NCBI GenBank assembly: GCA_944324705.1
Contig: CALUXI010000011.1
Span: forward strand, 1 to 55,223
Direction: 5' to 3'
Length of the DNA: 55,223 nucleotides
Origin: an uncultured Acholeplasmatales bacterium
GTDB taxonomy: Bacteria; Bacillota_I; Bacilli_A; Acholeplasmatales; Anaeroplasmataceae
Position 1 is the stretch's first letter. The number at the start of each line of letters is the position of its first letter. Below are positions 27,401-35,479 of the stretch, one piece after another. The notes beneath the pieces are model-generated. The model made no database searches. It saw only the letters and a program-made list of their open reading frames with translations, and was not told the origin of the DNA. Made by a program: the position numbers and the translations under genes.

Positions 27401-27485
27401 TACATTTGTCTATGATATAGAAACAGATACAATTTCATTTGATTGTTTTGGTGAAGTAGTAACTCTTTCAAGAGTAGAAAAATAA
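24459..27485 (+). CDS. Repeat lipoprotein with InlB-type and YG-type repeats
   Basis: The 1008-residue lipoprotein has the lipobox GLAAC (Cys23). Three InlB/Listeria-Bacteroides-type beta repeats follow (about residues 32-220), with the typical VVFKNGDE, GYYFIGWD and VTFKNGDE starts. The rest is about nine related beta units of roughly 70-95 residues. Many begin with (E/S)-x-(W/L)-Y-G-x-(Y/W), for example SEWYGIYYY, ESLYGTYRN, ESLYGTYNS, SEWYGRYSA and EVLYGKWQG. No catalytic motif was found. It has its own promoter and is followed by a hairpin, so it may be transcribed alone. A surface adhesin or ligand-binding role is inferred from the repeats only. Confidence 0.8.
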   Translation: MKGKKVIISLAVAAGVVSGLAACKETEGVEQKKTYNVVFKNGDEEIDSLEVTEGEYFAIPSVEAESGYYFIGWDSDNNGEVDEVGPATADVTYVALFEALPTGSHTVTFKNGDEIVGVVLYDNNDSQIVEPQVPAKEGYQGKWQAYQLNGENLEVQPEYVLINYYVNFYDENGNRVGRDSYTVEDRNITTPQVPVKEGYTGSWEPYTLTTGDINVYPVYVANPLSIDDFVGIYNVSVDSFGDALEYVEVGFDAVIVQSYNATYGRYTGTTYYADSQDNTREYFLVENNKLNLYEIAGDSSVVARSYELQDGKLVSLIAPLNLSTWGEYQYKVDGAVVASLSINEDGVTYSDGTNSYSAYYTADGSTIKIKVGNEILDFNLNGNYNYQTIVAGSEGGESITKEFVKVVPSEWYGIYYYANNNPSQVIVDDTTLNQIQLVEGGFIYHGTTFPSTTFIVTEKGTLNYLDDDGEIHMDEVYEAGQVVSSSPAEYVKLEEGDAIPESLYGTYRNNTNMTLIIAADGVTIYNAKANDVVYSYGTDSNGNKVEILNIDGVSCTVGADGSIQVVGSTYYPSYAGDVSNKELPDSFNALKGQVFVDANDNILSIDIDGSISYSASGYADSTYYFFSEDGKLHFFTNEIYKLVDEVVFEVVDGKIYLGNEALDVFNIQIEDILGVYLNGQDKVIVSKDGINYQNQDYALDAITTSSYSISFGDVTLVYNPDNLSLNLGEDVSYVYSPVLTFNIPESLYGTYNSSNSNIVIDASGVYIDDFVVNIDSYDASANKMVVSYIEYNYLEVRELTFNADDGSMSDDWGNSYVKLPEQIIPSEWYGRYSADVEQWGEIYHYELVVSEDSISIETGSWDSSSSYMIYSNTSFKVGEYIFTYDPETKTMTFDNYGSTGTLEYVGEAEELEPELPASDTLDEVLYGKWQGQDSFGSIFVLSISDISIVLDDGFNQTEVSEYSISNVYEFVMTNDQYGINYTFVYDIETDTISFDCFGEVVTLSRVEK

Positions 27486-27503
27486 TAAAAAATATTAAAA
27501 CGA

Positions 27504-27534
27504 TAAGTAGAGGGAAGAAATATTCCCTCTCTTA
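27504..27534 (+). terminator. Hairpin after the repeat lipoprotein
   Basis: TAAG and AGAGGGAA pair with TTCCCTCT and CTTA (12 bp with one bulge). A real T-tract is missing, so termination may be partial. It separates the single-gene unit from the following operon. Confidence 0.5.
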
Positions 27535-27559
27535 TTGTGATTTATAAAGGTGGTTAAAA

Positions 27560-28480
27560 ATGAAAAAAATAGGTTTATTTTTGGGAGCTTTATTATTAGG
27601 CTTGTCATTAACATCTTGTAGTGATAAGACATATACGGTTACTTTTAATAGTAATGGTGGCTCTGAAGTTAGTAGTCAAACAGTACAATCAGGAGAATTA
27701 GTTACAAAACCTAGTGATCCAACTCGAACTGATTATTCTTTTGATGGTTGGTATACTGATAGTGCTTTAAGTGATGAATGGGATTTTGCTAGTGACACTG
27801 TAGATAGTGATTTAACGTTATATGCTAAATGGTATGATGGTTATCAAGTAACAGTTTTAGATAGTGATGGTAATCCAATTAGTGGGATTGTAGTACAATG
27901 GTGCAATAACTCTAATTGCTTTGGTAATCCTCAAGAACATGTTACGGATGATCTTGGGATTGTCCGTTATCCTACTTTGGAAAATGATACATACAATGTA
28001 CACTTTGTAAAGGGTGTCCCTACAGGTTATACTTATAATCCAAATATTCAAACAACAGAAGAAACAAAACAAATTACTATTTCTTTAGTTCCTATCACTG
28101 AAGCTAGTGGGGCTGGTACTGAAGATAATCCTTATGTTGTTGGAGCAGGAAATTATGTACATGATTTAGAGAGCTTTGAATCTAAAAATTATTATAGTTT
28201 TACCCCTAGTGAAGCTGGTACTTATGTAATTGAATCTCATGTTATGACACTTTTAAATGATAAACCATTAGATTTATTATATGTAGGCTATAGTGATAAA
28301 TTCCAAACACAAGGCGATGTAGTTAATGATGGTGGTAATGGGGATAATTTCCAAGTTACTATTGAAGTAAGTGAAGAAGATGTAAATAAACCTATTTATT
28401 TTGTAATTCAATCAAGTAGAGGTTCACAAGTTGAACAAAAATTCCCAAATAGTTATTATTTTGATATAATTAAAAAATAA
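27560..28480 (+). CDS. InlB-repeat lipoprotein with transthyretin-like and PPC-like modules
   Basis: The 306-residue lipoprotein has the lipobox LTSC. One InlB-type repeat follows (about 25-92; VTFNSNGGSEVSSQTV, FDGWYTD, LYAKW). A transthyretin-like domain (about 95-180, GYTYNPNIQ) and a PPC-like sandwich (about 185-306; YYSFTPSEAGTYVIES) complete it. The last two modules are clearly related to those in the lipoproteins at 5062 and 22858. It lies 20 bases before the next lipoprotein gene and probably opens the opp operon. I saw no clear promoter in the 75 bases upstream. Function unknown; surface binding is likely. Confidence 0.8.
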   Translation: MKKIGLFLGALLLGLSLTSCSDKTYTVTFNSNGGSEVSSQTVQSGELVTKPSDPTRTDYSFDGWYTDSALSDEWDFASDTVDSDLTLYAKWYDGYQVTVLDSDGNPISGIVVQWCNNSNCFGNPQEHVTDDLGIVRYPTLENDTYNVHFVKGVPTGYTYNPNIQTTEETKQITISLVPITEASGAGTEDNPYVVGAGNYVHDLESFESKNYYSFTPSEAGTYVIESHVMTLLNDKPLDLLYVGYSDKFQTQGDVVNDGGNGDNFQVTIEVSEEDVNKPIYFVIQSSRGSQVEQKFPNSYYFDIIKK

Positions 28481-28500
28481 TTTTATAATGGAGGTTAAAT

Positions 28501-29562
28501 ATGCGTAAGCTTACAACTTTCTTATTAATAAGTTTATTTGGCATCTTTGTTCTAGCAAGTTGTAGCAATAGTAAGGAACGCAGTGGCTATTGTGTAACTT
28601 TTCATCTTGAAGGGGCAACTTATCAACAAGCTAGTGAGATAAGATATTATTACCCAGAAAATGAAGAAGGCTCAACTCTAATCTTTGAACCTAATGACTT
28701 GATTACAACTGAAACTGATAAGATTAGTAAAGATGGTTATTATCTTGAAGGTTGGTATTTATCTACAAATTTTAAAGAAAATGAAAAATGGGATTTCTCA
28801 ACTGATAAATTAACAGCCGAAGGTCTTGATTTATATGCTAATTGGAAGGTTGAGGCTGTTTATAAGTTTAGTATTATTTCTACTATTGATGGTACAGTTT
28901 TAGGTGAATATGAAGTAGAAGAAGGAGAAACATTTAGTGATTATAGAGATTATACCGCTGAAGTTGAAGGTTATACATTTGTTGAATTCAAGGATGAAGA
29001 TGGCAATATAATTGAAGAAGATGAATTTGCTCATCCTGGCGGAGATGCTGATACAACGATTAATATATATGCTACTTTCATAGAAGGTGATTACGCAATC
29101 ATTAGAGATTATGATGATTTAGATTCAGCAATTAGAAGGGGCTATAATTTATATCTTTATAATGATATTGATTGTGAAGGAGAAACATTAAGTTTTGATA
29201 ACTTTGATGGTCGTATATTAGAAGGTAATGAACACACTATTTCTAATTTTGATTATGATATAGCTTTAAAACAAGGTGTATTTAATATTACTTTGTTTGA
29301 TAGTATTTCTAATTCAACAATCAAAGATGTTTCATTTATTAGTAATCATACTGAAATTAGAGACAATCAGAGAACAACAGAAATTAATATTTTACCATTT
29401 GCTGTTGATGTTTCTAATTCAACAATTACTAATGTTACATTAGAATATTCATATGAATTAATAAGAGTAGATGAAAATAAAGTTAATAAATATGATGTAG
29501 CATATTTAAATAAAGATGATAATTCAGTAATTGATGTAGTTATCAATGAAATAACAAATTAA
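28501..29562 (+). CDS. InlB-repeat lipoprotein
   Basis: The 353-residue lipoprotein has the lipobox VLASC. Two InlB-type beta repeats occupy about residues 30-200; the first contains YYLEGWYLS and LDLYANW, the second TFVEFKDEDGN. The C-terminal part (about 205-353) has short repeated strands such as NSTIKDVSFISN and NSTITNVTLEYS. These suggest a small parallel beta-helix of the GLUG type. It sits 14 bases before oppA. It could help capture substrate for the transporter, but that is inference from position only. Confidence 0.75.
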   Translation: MRKLTTFLLISLFGIFVLASCSNSKERSGYCVTFHLEGATYQQASEIRYYYPENEEGSTLIFEPNDLITTETDKISKDGYYLEGWYLSTNFKENEKWDFSTDKLTAEGLDLYANWKVEAVYKFSIISTIDGTVLGEYEVEEGETFSDYRDYTAEVEGYTFVEFKDEDGNIIEEDEFAHPGGDADTTINIYATFIEGDYAIIRDYDDLDSAIRRGYNLYLYNDIDCEGETLSFDNFDGRILEGNEHTISNFDYDIALKQGVFNITLFDSISNSTIKDVSFISNHTEIRDNQRTTEINILPFAVDVSNSTITNVTLEYSYELIRVDENKVNKYDVAYLNKDDNSVIDVVINEITN

Positions 29563-29576
29563 AGAGAGGTAAGAAA

Positions 29577-32192
29577 ATGAAAAGAAGTATACTTTCTATT
29601 CCACTAGCTGTTTTAGCTGGTGTGAGTTTAATTGCTTGTACTGATAATAAAGATGATGGTTCGAATATAAATGACACAGTACCTTTAATTTTCTCAAGTG
29701 AAGAATTAGATGGGGTATTTAATCCTTTTTATTCATCAGCTGCGCCAGATTCTAATATTGTTGGTCTAACTCAAATTTCTATGATTACTAATGATAAGAA
29801 TGGTAATCCAGCTTATGGTGAAGATCAACCAGTAGTAACTTTAGATTATGAAGTTGTAACTAATGGTTCAGGTAATAACCAAACAACAACTTATTATTTT
29901 GTATTGAAAAATGATATCAAATTTTCTAAGGGTTCATCACTTACTATTAGAGATGTATTATTCAATTTATATGAATATTTAGACCCTATGTACACAGGTT
30001 CTGCAACTATTTATTCAACTGATATTGTAGGCTTGCAAGCTTATAGAACACAAACTGCAGATGAAAACGAACAAGAGGCATTTGATAAACAATTTAATGA
30101 TGATGCTAATAATAGAATAAATGATTTAATATATGCTTTTGATGAAATTGTAGGTTCTGAAACTGCTCCTAATTTTACAATTGATGAATTTAGAGAAGCT
30201 CTTGAAAATTCGTCATATTATTCTGAAAATTTAATAGCTGATTTTGATAAAGCTGTTGAGTTATTTGAAGAAGAATTAAATGATGATTATACAATGTCTG
30301 TTGATAGTTATGTTGATTTCACTTTAGAAAGTAAAGATGGTACTGTTTTAAAACCATTTACAACAGATGTAGAAATGTTCTTCTATAATGAAGGTTATTT
30401 AACTTTTGATGATGAAGCTAATAATGGTAAAGGTCAAATTAACTTCACATGGGGAGATCCAGATGCAGCTAAAAATTATACAAAAGAAGCAGCTATTGAA
30501 GCTGTATTTAATGATATGATTCCAAATAAATTAGACCAAGTGTTATCATTTAGAACAACAGCTAATGAATTACATACTTATATTGCTAACGTTTCTAAAG
30601 AAGCTTATTTTGAAGACTTAGGTACTGAATTAAAATTCCCTAATATTTCAGGTATTAAGTTTGCTAATAAAGATAAAATGGTTACTGTAAATGGTGTAGA
30701 ATATGATCCAGTTCAGTATCAAGAAGATGGTATTACACCACAAGAAAGTTATAATGAAGTTTTATCAATTACAATTAATGGGGTTGACCCAAAAGCTATT
30801 TGGAACTTTGCTTTTGCTGTAGCACCGATGTATTATTATTCATCTAATAATTATAAAGGTGTAGATTATATTGCTGAGTTTGATTTTGAATCTAATTTTG
30901 GTCTTAAGAGAGCTAGTGTTGACTTCCAAAATGATGTAATTAAAGCTAATCAAGGTGTACCTGTTGGAGCTGGTCCTTATATGGCAAGTAAAAAATCAGG
31001 AGGTACAGATAATGTACAATCTGGAGACTTCTTAGAAAATAATATTGTTTATTTTGAAAGAAATCCATATTTCTGTATGGGTGCTCCTGAAATAAAGATG
31101 ATTCGTTATCAAGTTGTTTCAACAACGCAAATGATTAACTCTTTAAATACAGAAACCATTGATTACATTAATCCAAATTCTACTAATGAAAATAAAAATG
31201 AATTAAATGGTTTAATTGAAGCAGGTAAACCAATTAGTTATAAAACTATTGAAAGTTTAGGTTATGGTTATATCGGTATTAATGCGCGTTTTGTTCCTAC
31301 TCTTGAAGTAAGACAAGCTATTATGCATGCTATTGATACATCTTTAACAGTTAATTATTATGGTGGTAGTGCTGACCCAATTTATCGTGGTATGTCAAGA
31401 GCAAGTTGGGCATATCCAAATGGAGCTACAGCATATTATCCATACATCGGTGGTCAAATACCGAAAGATTTAAGTGTTGTAAATCCTTATTATGCTGAGT
31501 TTGTTGAAGAAAAAGGTAAATCAGCTGGGGAAAGATTTACAGAACAAGAACAAATTGAATTTATTACACGTTTAGTTGAAAGTGCTGGTTATTATTTAGG
31601 TGATGATGGTATATATACAGATGATGAAAATGTTTTAGAATATACTTTCACAATAGCTGGTAGCGAAACTGATCACCCTGCTTTTGATGCTTTTAACCAA
31701 GCTGCTCAATTCTTAAATAAGTGTGGATTTAATATAGAAGCACGTACTGATTCTAATGCTTTAATGAAGTTAAATAATGGTAATTTAGCTGTTTGGGCTG
31801 CAGCATGGAGTAGTACTATTGACCCAGATATGTATCAAGTTTATCATATGGATTCTACAGCTGGTTCAACAAAGAACTGGGGTTACGATCAAATAAAACT
31901 TAATACAGGTGGTAAATATGCTAGAGAATTAACAACTCTTGAGGATTTATCAGTTTTGATTGAAGAAGCTAGAGAAACTAATAATCAAAATGAAAGAGCT
32001 GAAATTTATTCAGAAGCTTTAGATTTAGTAATGCAATTAGCGGTCGAACTTCCTTGTTATCAAAGAGATGATTTGTATGCTTATAATACAGCTAAAATAG
32101 ATGAATCTAGTTTATTACCTGATAGTGAAGTTTCTTCATTTATCAGTTATACTAATAACATGTGGTCAATTAGATTGAACGAAGAACAATAA
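29577..32192 (+). CDS. oppA: Oligopeptide-binding lipoprotein OppA, enlarged
   Basis: This substrate-binding lipoprotein of family SBP_bac_5 delivers peptides to the OppBCDF permease. The lipobox is SLIAC. Family features include FNPFYSSAAP near the N terminus, FVLKNDIKFSKG, VPVGAGPYMASK with YFERNPYF, YINPN, LEVRQAIMHAID, and AWSSTIDPDMYQVYH near the C terminus. It is 871 residues, against about 540-600 for typical OppA. The extra length is mainly an acidic, mostly helical stretch (about residues 150-380) inserted in the first lobe. Binding of unusual or longer ligands is possible. A hairpin separates it from oppB, as in many ABC operons where the binding protein is made in excess. Confidence 0.92.
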   Translation: MKRSILSIPLAVLAGVSLIACTDNKDDGSNINDTVPLIFSSEELDGVFNPFYSSAAPDSNIVGLTQISMITNDKNGNPAYGEDQPVVTLDYEVVTNGSGNNQTTTYYFVLKNDIKFSKGSSLTIRDVLFNLYEYLDPMYTGSATIYSTDIVGLQAYRTQTADENEQEAFDKQFNDDANNRINDLIYAFDEIVGSETAPNFTIDEFREALENSSYYSENLIADFDKAVELFEEELNDDYTMSVDSYVDFTLESKDGTVLKPFTTDVEMFFYNEGYLTFDDEANNGKGQINFTWGDPDAAKNYTKEAAIEAVFNDMIPNKLDQVLSFRTTANELHTYIANVSKEAYFEDLGTELKFPNISGIKFANKDKMVTVNGVEYDPVQYQEDGITPQESYNEVLSITINGVDPKAIWNFAFAVAPMYYYSSNNYKGVDYIAEFDFESNFGLKRASVDFQNDVIKANQGVPVGAGPYMASKKSGGTDNVQSGDFLENNIVYFERNPYFCMGAPEIKMIRYQVVSTTQMINSLNTETIDYINPNSTNENKNELNGLIEAGKPISYKTIESLGYGYIGINARFVPTLEVRQAIMHAIDTSLTVNYYGGSADPIYRGMSRASWAYPNGATAYYPYIGGQIPKDLSVVNPYYAEFVEEKGKSAGERFTEQEQIEFITRLVESAGYYLGDDGIYTDDENVLEYTFTIAGSETDHPAFDAFNQAAQFLNKCGFNIEARTDSNALMKLNNGNLAVWAAAWSSTIDPDMYQVYHMDSTAGSTKNWGYDQIKLNTGGKYARELTTLEDLSVLIEEARETNNQNERAEIYSEALDLVMQLAVELPCYQRDDLYAYNTAKIDESSLLPDSEVSSFISYTNNMWSIRLNEEQ

Positions 32193-32217
32193 AGAGGGGC
32201 CGTAAGGTCCCTTTATT
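32191..32217 (+). terminator. Attenuator hairpin between oppA and oppB
   Basis: AAAG-GGGGCC pairs with GGTCCCTTT around GTAA, followed by a weak T-tract (TTTATTTG). It sits right after the oppA stop codon. It probably gives partial termination or 3' protection, which raises oppA expression over the permease genes. Confidence 0.65.
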
Positions 32218-32241
32218 TGAAAAATAGTGGAGGGATAATAG

Positions 32242-33249
32242 ATGGTTAAATATATTATCAAGAGATTACTAGTTTCTATAATTGTTTTATTAGGTGTTTC
32301 AATTCTAATTTACACCCTAGTTAGATTAATGCCTACTGATTTTATTGATAATAAATATAGCGAACAATTATTAGTAGGTACAATTAAACCTGAACAAATT
32401 GCTGAATTTAAGGCATTATATGGTTTAAATGATAATAGTTTCGTAGGTATTTTAAGAGGTTATTGGAACTGGTTAAGTAATGCAATTCAAGGGAATTTAG
32501 GAAATTCTTTTAAATATGAAAAACCTGTAGGAGAAGTTATTGCAACAAATATGTGGACTTCTTTTGCGATAGCTCTTATCGCAACAATTTTACAATTTTT
32601 AATTGCTATACCTTTAGGTATTTCTAGTGCAACACATCAATATTCAGTTAGAGACTATACAGTTACGGTTTTAACAATGATAGGTATATCATTACCAACT
32701 TATTTTTTAGCAGCTATCGTTATAAAATTATTTGCTGTTGATTTGGGTTGGTTCCCAAATAGTGGTTTAGTCGATCCGAGTGCTATCTACCCCGATACCA
32801 TTGGTGGTTGGTTTGCCGAATTAGGAGATAAGATACACCATTTAATTTTGCCAATTTTCGTTTCTGTTATTTTATCAGTAGGTAGTTTGATGCGTTATAC
32901 TAGAACTAATATGCTAGAAGTATTAAATGCTGATTATATTAGAACAGCTAGGGCTAAAGGTCTATCTGAAAAGAAAGTTATTTATAAACACGCTTTTAGA
33001 AATACTTTAATTCCATTAGTTACTATTTTGGCGGGTATTTTACCATCACTATTTGGTGGTATGATGATTACAGAACAAGTATTTGGTATTAATGGTATCG
33101 GACGTTTAGCTTATAATGCTTTATTAGATGGTGATATACCATTTGTTATGGGATATAATATGTTCCTTGCTATCTTATCTGTAATAGGAACATTATTATC
33201 TGATTTAATGTATTCAATTGTTGACCCAAGGGTTAATTTGAGTAAGTAG
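32242..33249 (+). CDS. oppB: Oligopeptide ABC transporter permease OppB
   Basis: This is the first membrane subunit of the peptide importer, 335 residues. The N-terminal YIIKRLLVSIIVLLGVSILI helix and RLMPTDF are typical. Several helices follow, and the cytoplasmic EAA loop that touches the ATPases reads NADYIRTARAKGLSEKKVIYKHA. RNTLIPLVTILAGILPSLFGG is also a family hallmark. The start ATG follows GGAGGG. It is separated from oppC by 8 bases. Identification as an OppB/DppB-type permease is secure; peptide rather than nickel or sugar transport is inferred from OppA and the protease gene in the same operon. Confidence 0.95.
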   Translation: MVKYIIKRLLVSIIVLLGVSILIYTLVRLMPTDFIDNKYSEQLLVGTIKPEQIAEFKALYGLNDNSFVGILRGYWNWLSNAIQGNLGNSFKYEKPVGEVIATNMWTSFAIALIATILQFLIAIPLGISSATHQYSVRDYTVTVLTMIGISLPTYFLAAIVIKLFAVDLGWFPNSGLVDPSAIYPDTIGGWFAELGDKIHHLILPIFVSVILSVGSLMRYTRTNMLEVLNADYIRTARAKGLSEKKVIYKHAFRNTLIPLVTILAGILPSLFGGMMITEQVFGINGIGRLAYNALLDGDIPFVMGYNMFLAILSVIGTLLSDLMYSIVDPRVNLSK

Positions 33250-33257
33250 GTGAGTTT

Positions 33258-34298
33258 ATGGAGCAAGAATTATTAGAAGAAGTAAAGGTTGAAGATTTAG
33301 AAAATGATTCTAATTCTAGTAATAACGAAGAAAATCACTATAAACAAATGAGCCCGATTAAATTGGTATTACGACGTTTTTTCCGTTCTCGTTTATCAAT
33401 TGTTGGTTTGGTAATGATTGTATTACTTTTCTTATTTAGTTTTGTGGGTCCCCTTATTTATCAAAAATGGGGAGAAACAACAGTTGACTATACACCAACT
33501 TTACAAGTAATTGAAAGAATTATTAATAAAGATGGAATTATAATTTATGAACAAGTTGATATAATTAATGCTATTAATGCTAGAGCTTGGCCAAGTTGGG
33601 AACATTTACTTGGTACAGATGCTAACGGAATGGATATTTTTGTTAGACTTATGTATGGTGGTAGAATTTCTTTATCAATTGGTTTCATAGTTGTTATATT
33701 AGAAACAGTTGTCGGAATAATTATTGGCGGTATTGCAGGTTATTTCGGTAAGTGGGTTGATCAAGTTTTAATGAGAATAGTTGATATTTTCAACTGCGTT
33801 CCAACTCTCCCTATTTTATTAATTGCTTCAGCATTATTAGATGGTTGGCAAGTTGAAGGTTCTTTAAGAATTTATTATTTGATGATTATCTTAACTGTTT
33901 TTGGTTGGTCTGGTACAGCTCGTTTAGTTAGAGGCCAAATTTTAAGTTTGCGTGAGCAAGAATATATTACAGCAACTGAAGTTATGGGTTTACCGGTATG
34001 GCGTAAAATCTTTAAACACTTAATCCCTAATGTTATGCCACAATTAATTGTTTCTATGACCTTAGGTCTTGGTAGTGTCATCTTATATGAATCAACATTA
34101 AGTTTCTTAGGCTTAGGTGTTCAACCACCATTTGCGGCATGGGGTACTATGATTTCAGCTTCTAATGATCCAGTTATATTAGCTAACTATCCGTTTGTTT
34201 GGTTGCCGGCCGGTTTCATGATTGTTCTAGCAGTTTTAGGCTTTAACTTTGTTGGTGATGGTCTAAGAGATGCTATGGATCCTAAATCTAAGAAGTAG
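33258..34298 (+). CDS. oppC: Oligopeptide ABC transporter permease OppC
   Basis: This is the second membrane subunit, 346 residues. An acidic cytoplasmic N terminus precedes FFRSRLSIVGLVMIVLL, the usual OppC start. HLLGTDANGMDIFVRLMYGG and SLSIGFIVV follow, and the EAA loop reads EQEYITATEVMGLPVWRKIF. The C-terminal VGDGLRDAMDPK is diagnostic. The start ATG is preceded by AGGTGAG and lies 8 bases after the oppB stop; the oppD start follows 8 bases after its end. Together with OppB it forms the peptide channel. Confidence 0.95.
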   Translation: MEQELLEEVKVEDLENDSNSSNNEENHYKQMSPIKLVLRRFFRSRLSIVGLVMIVLLFLFSFVGPLIYQKWGETTVDYTPTLQVIERIINKDGIIIYEQVDIINAINARAWPSWEHLLGTDANGMDIFVRLMYGGRISLSIGFIVVILETVVGIIIGGIAGYFGKWVDQVLMRIVDIFNCVPTLPILLIASALLDGWQVEGSLRIYYLMIILTVFGWSGTARLVRGQILSLREQEYITATEVMGLPVWRKIFKHLIPNVMPQLIVSMTLGLGSVILYESTLSFLGLGVQPPFAAWGTMISASNDPVILANYPFVWLPAGFMIVLAVLGFNFVGDGLRDAMDPKSKK

Positions 34299-34306
34299 GT
34301 GATTGT

Positions 34307-35479
34307 ATGCAAAAGAGAAAGAAAGTTAAAGGCAATTATCTAACTTTAAAAGAAAGTAGACAAATTATTAAACATAATATTCAACAAATGAAATATTATG
34401 AGAAATTAAAAAAAGCTAATGTTAATGTTAGTGATTATACAGTTAAATTAAAAGATCCAAATAATATTATTGAAATTGAAAATTTGCATACGGTTTTCTT
34501 TACTGACAATGGTACTGTAAATTCTGTTAATGGGGTATCTTTTAATATACCTAAAAATAAAGTAGTTGGGGTTGTTGGTGAATCTGGTTGTGGTAAGAGT
34601 GTTACATCTCTTTCTATTATGCAACTTGTTCAATCACCTCAAGGTCAAGTTATTGATGGAGAAATTAGATTCAATACTGATGATTTAGGCGTTGATGAAG
34701 AAGGTAATAAATTAGCTTATAATATTGTTAAAATGCCTACTAAGGATATGTATAAAATAAGAGGTAAGGATGTTACTATGATTTTCCAAGAACCTATGAC
34801 ATCTTTAAATCCTATTTTTACCATTGGTTATCAACTTGATGAAGTTATGTTTATTCACCAACCAGATATGCCTAAAGATGAAGTTAAGAAGCATAGTATT
34901 GAAATGCTTAAAAAAGTTGGTATTTCAATGCCTGAAAGAACCTATGCTTCATATCCTCATGAGTTATCAGGTGGTATGCGTCAAAGAGCCATGATTGCTA
35001 TGGCTTTAGCTGGTAGTCCTAAATTAATTATTGCTGACGAACCAACTACAGCTCTTGATGTTACAATTCAAGCACAAATTCTTGATTTATTAAAAAGTAT
35101 TCAAAAAGAAATTCATTGTTCAATTATGCTAATTACTCATGATTTAGGGGTAATTGCTGAAATGGCTGATGAAGTAATTGTTATGTATGCAGGTAGAGTT
35201 ATTGAAAGAGGAACAGTAAGGGAAATATTTAATGATCCTAAACACCCATACACCATTGGTTTACAAAAATCTAAACCATTAATTAATACTAATGTTAATG
35301 AACCTCTTTATTCTATTCCTGGTCAAGTACCTAACCCTATTAATATGCCTGAACATTGTTTCTTTAAATCTCGCTGTGATAAATGTATTGCTAAATGTAA
35401 TGGAGCTTATCCAAAAGAAATTAAGATTTCGGATAATCATTATGTTTCATGTTATTTATATGATAAGGAGGAAAAATAA
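34307..35479 (+). CDS. oppD: Oligopeptide ABC transporter ATPase OppD
   Basis: This cytoplasmic ATPase powers the Opp importer. The 390-residue protein has Walker A GESGCGKS (residues 91-98), Q-loop IFQEPM, signature LSGGMRQR, Walker B LIIADEPT, and the OppD-type C-terminal domain with cysteines ([14 protein letters not shown]). Those cysteines may hold an iron-sulfur cluster, as reported in related subunits. Compared with usual OppD, Walker A is about 45 residues further in, because of a basic helical N-terminal extension. The gene overlaps oppF by one base (TAATG). Confidence 0.95.
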   Translation: MQKRKKVKGNYLTLKESRQIIKHNIQQMKYYEKLKKANVNVSDYTVKLKDPNNIIEIENLHTVFFTDNGTVNSVNGVSFNIPKNKVVGVVGESGCGKSVTSLSIMQLVQSPQGQVIDGEIRFNTDDLGVDEEGNKLAYNIVKMPTKDMYKIRGKDVTMIFQEPMTSLNPIFTIGYQLDEVMFIHQPDMPKDEVKKHSIEMLKKVGISMPERTYASYPHELSGGMRQRAMIAMALAGSPKLIIADEPTTALDVTIQAQILDLLKSIQKEIHCSIMLITHDLGVIAEMADEVIVMYAGRVIERGTVREIFNDPKHPYTIGLQKSKPLINTNVNEPLYSIPGQVPNPINMPEHCFFKSRCDKCIAKCNGAYPKEIKISDNHYVSCYLYDKEEK

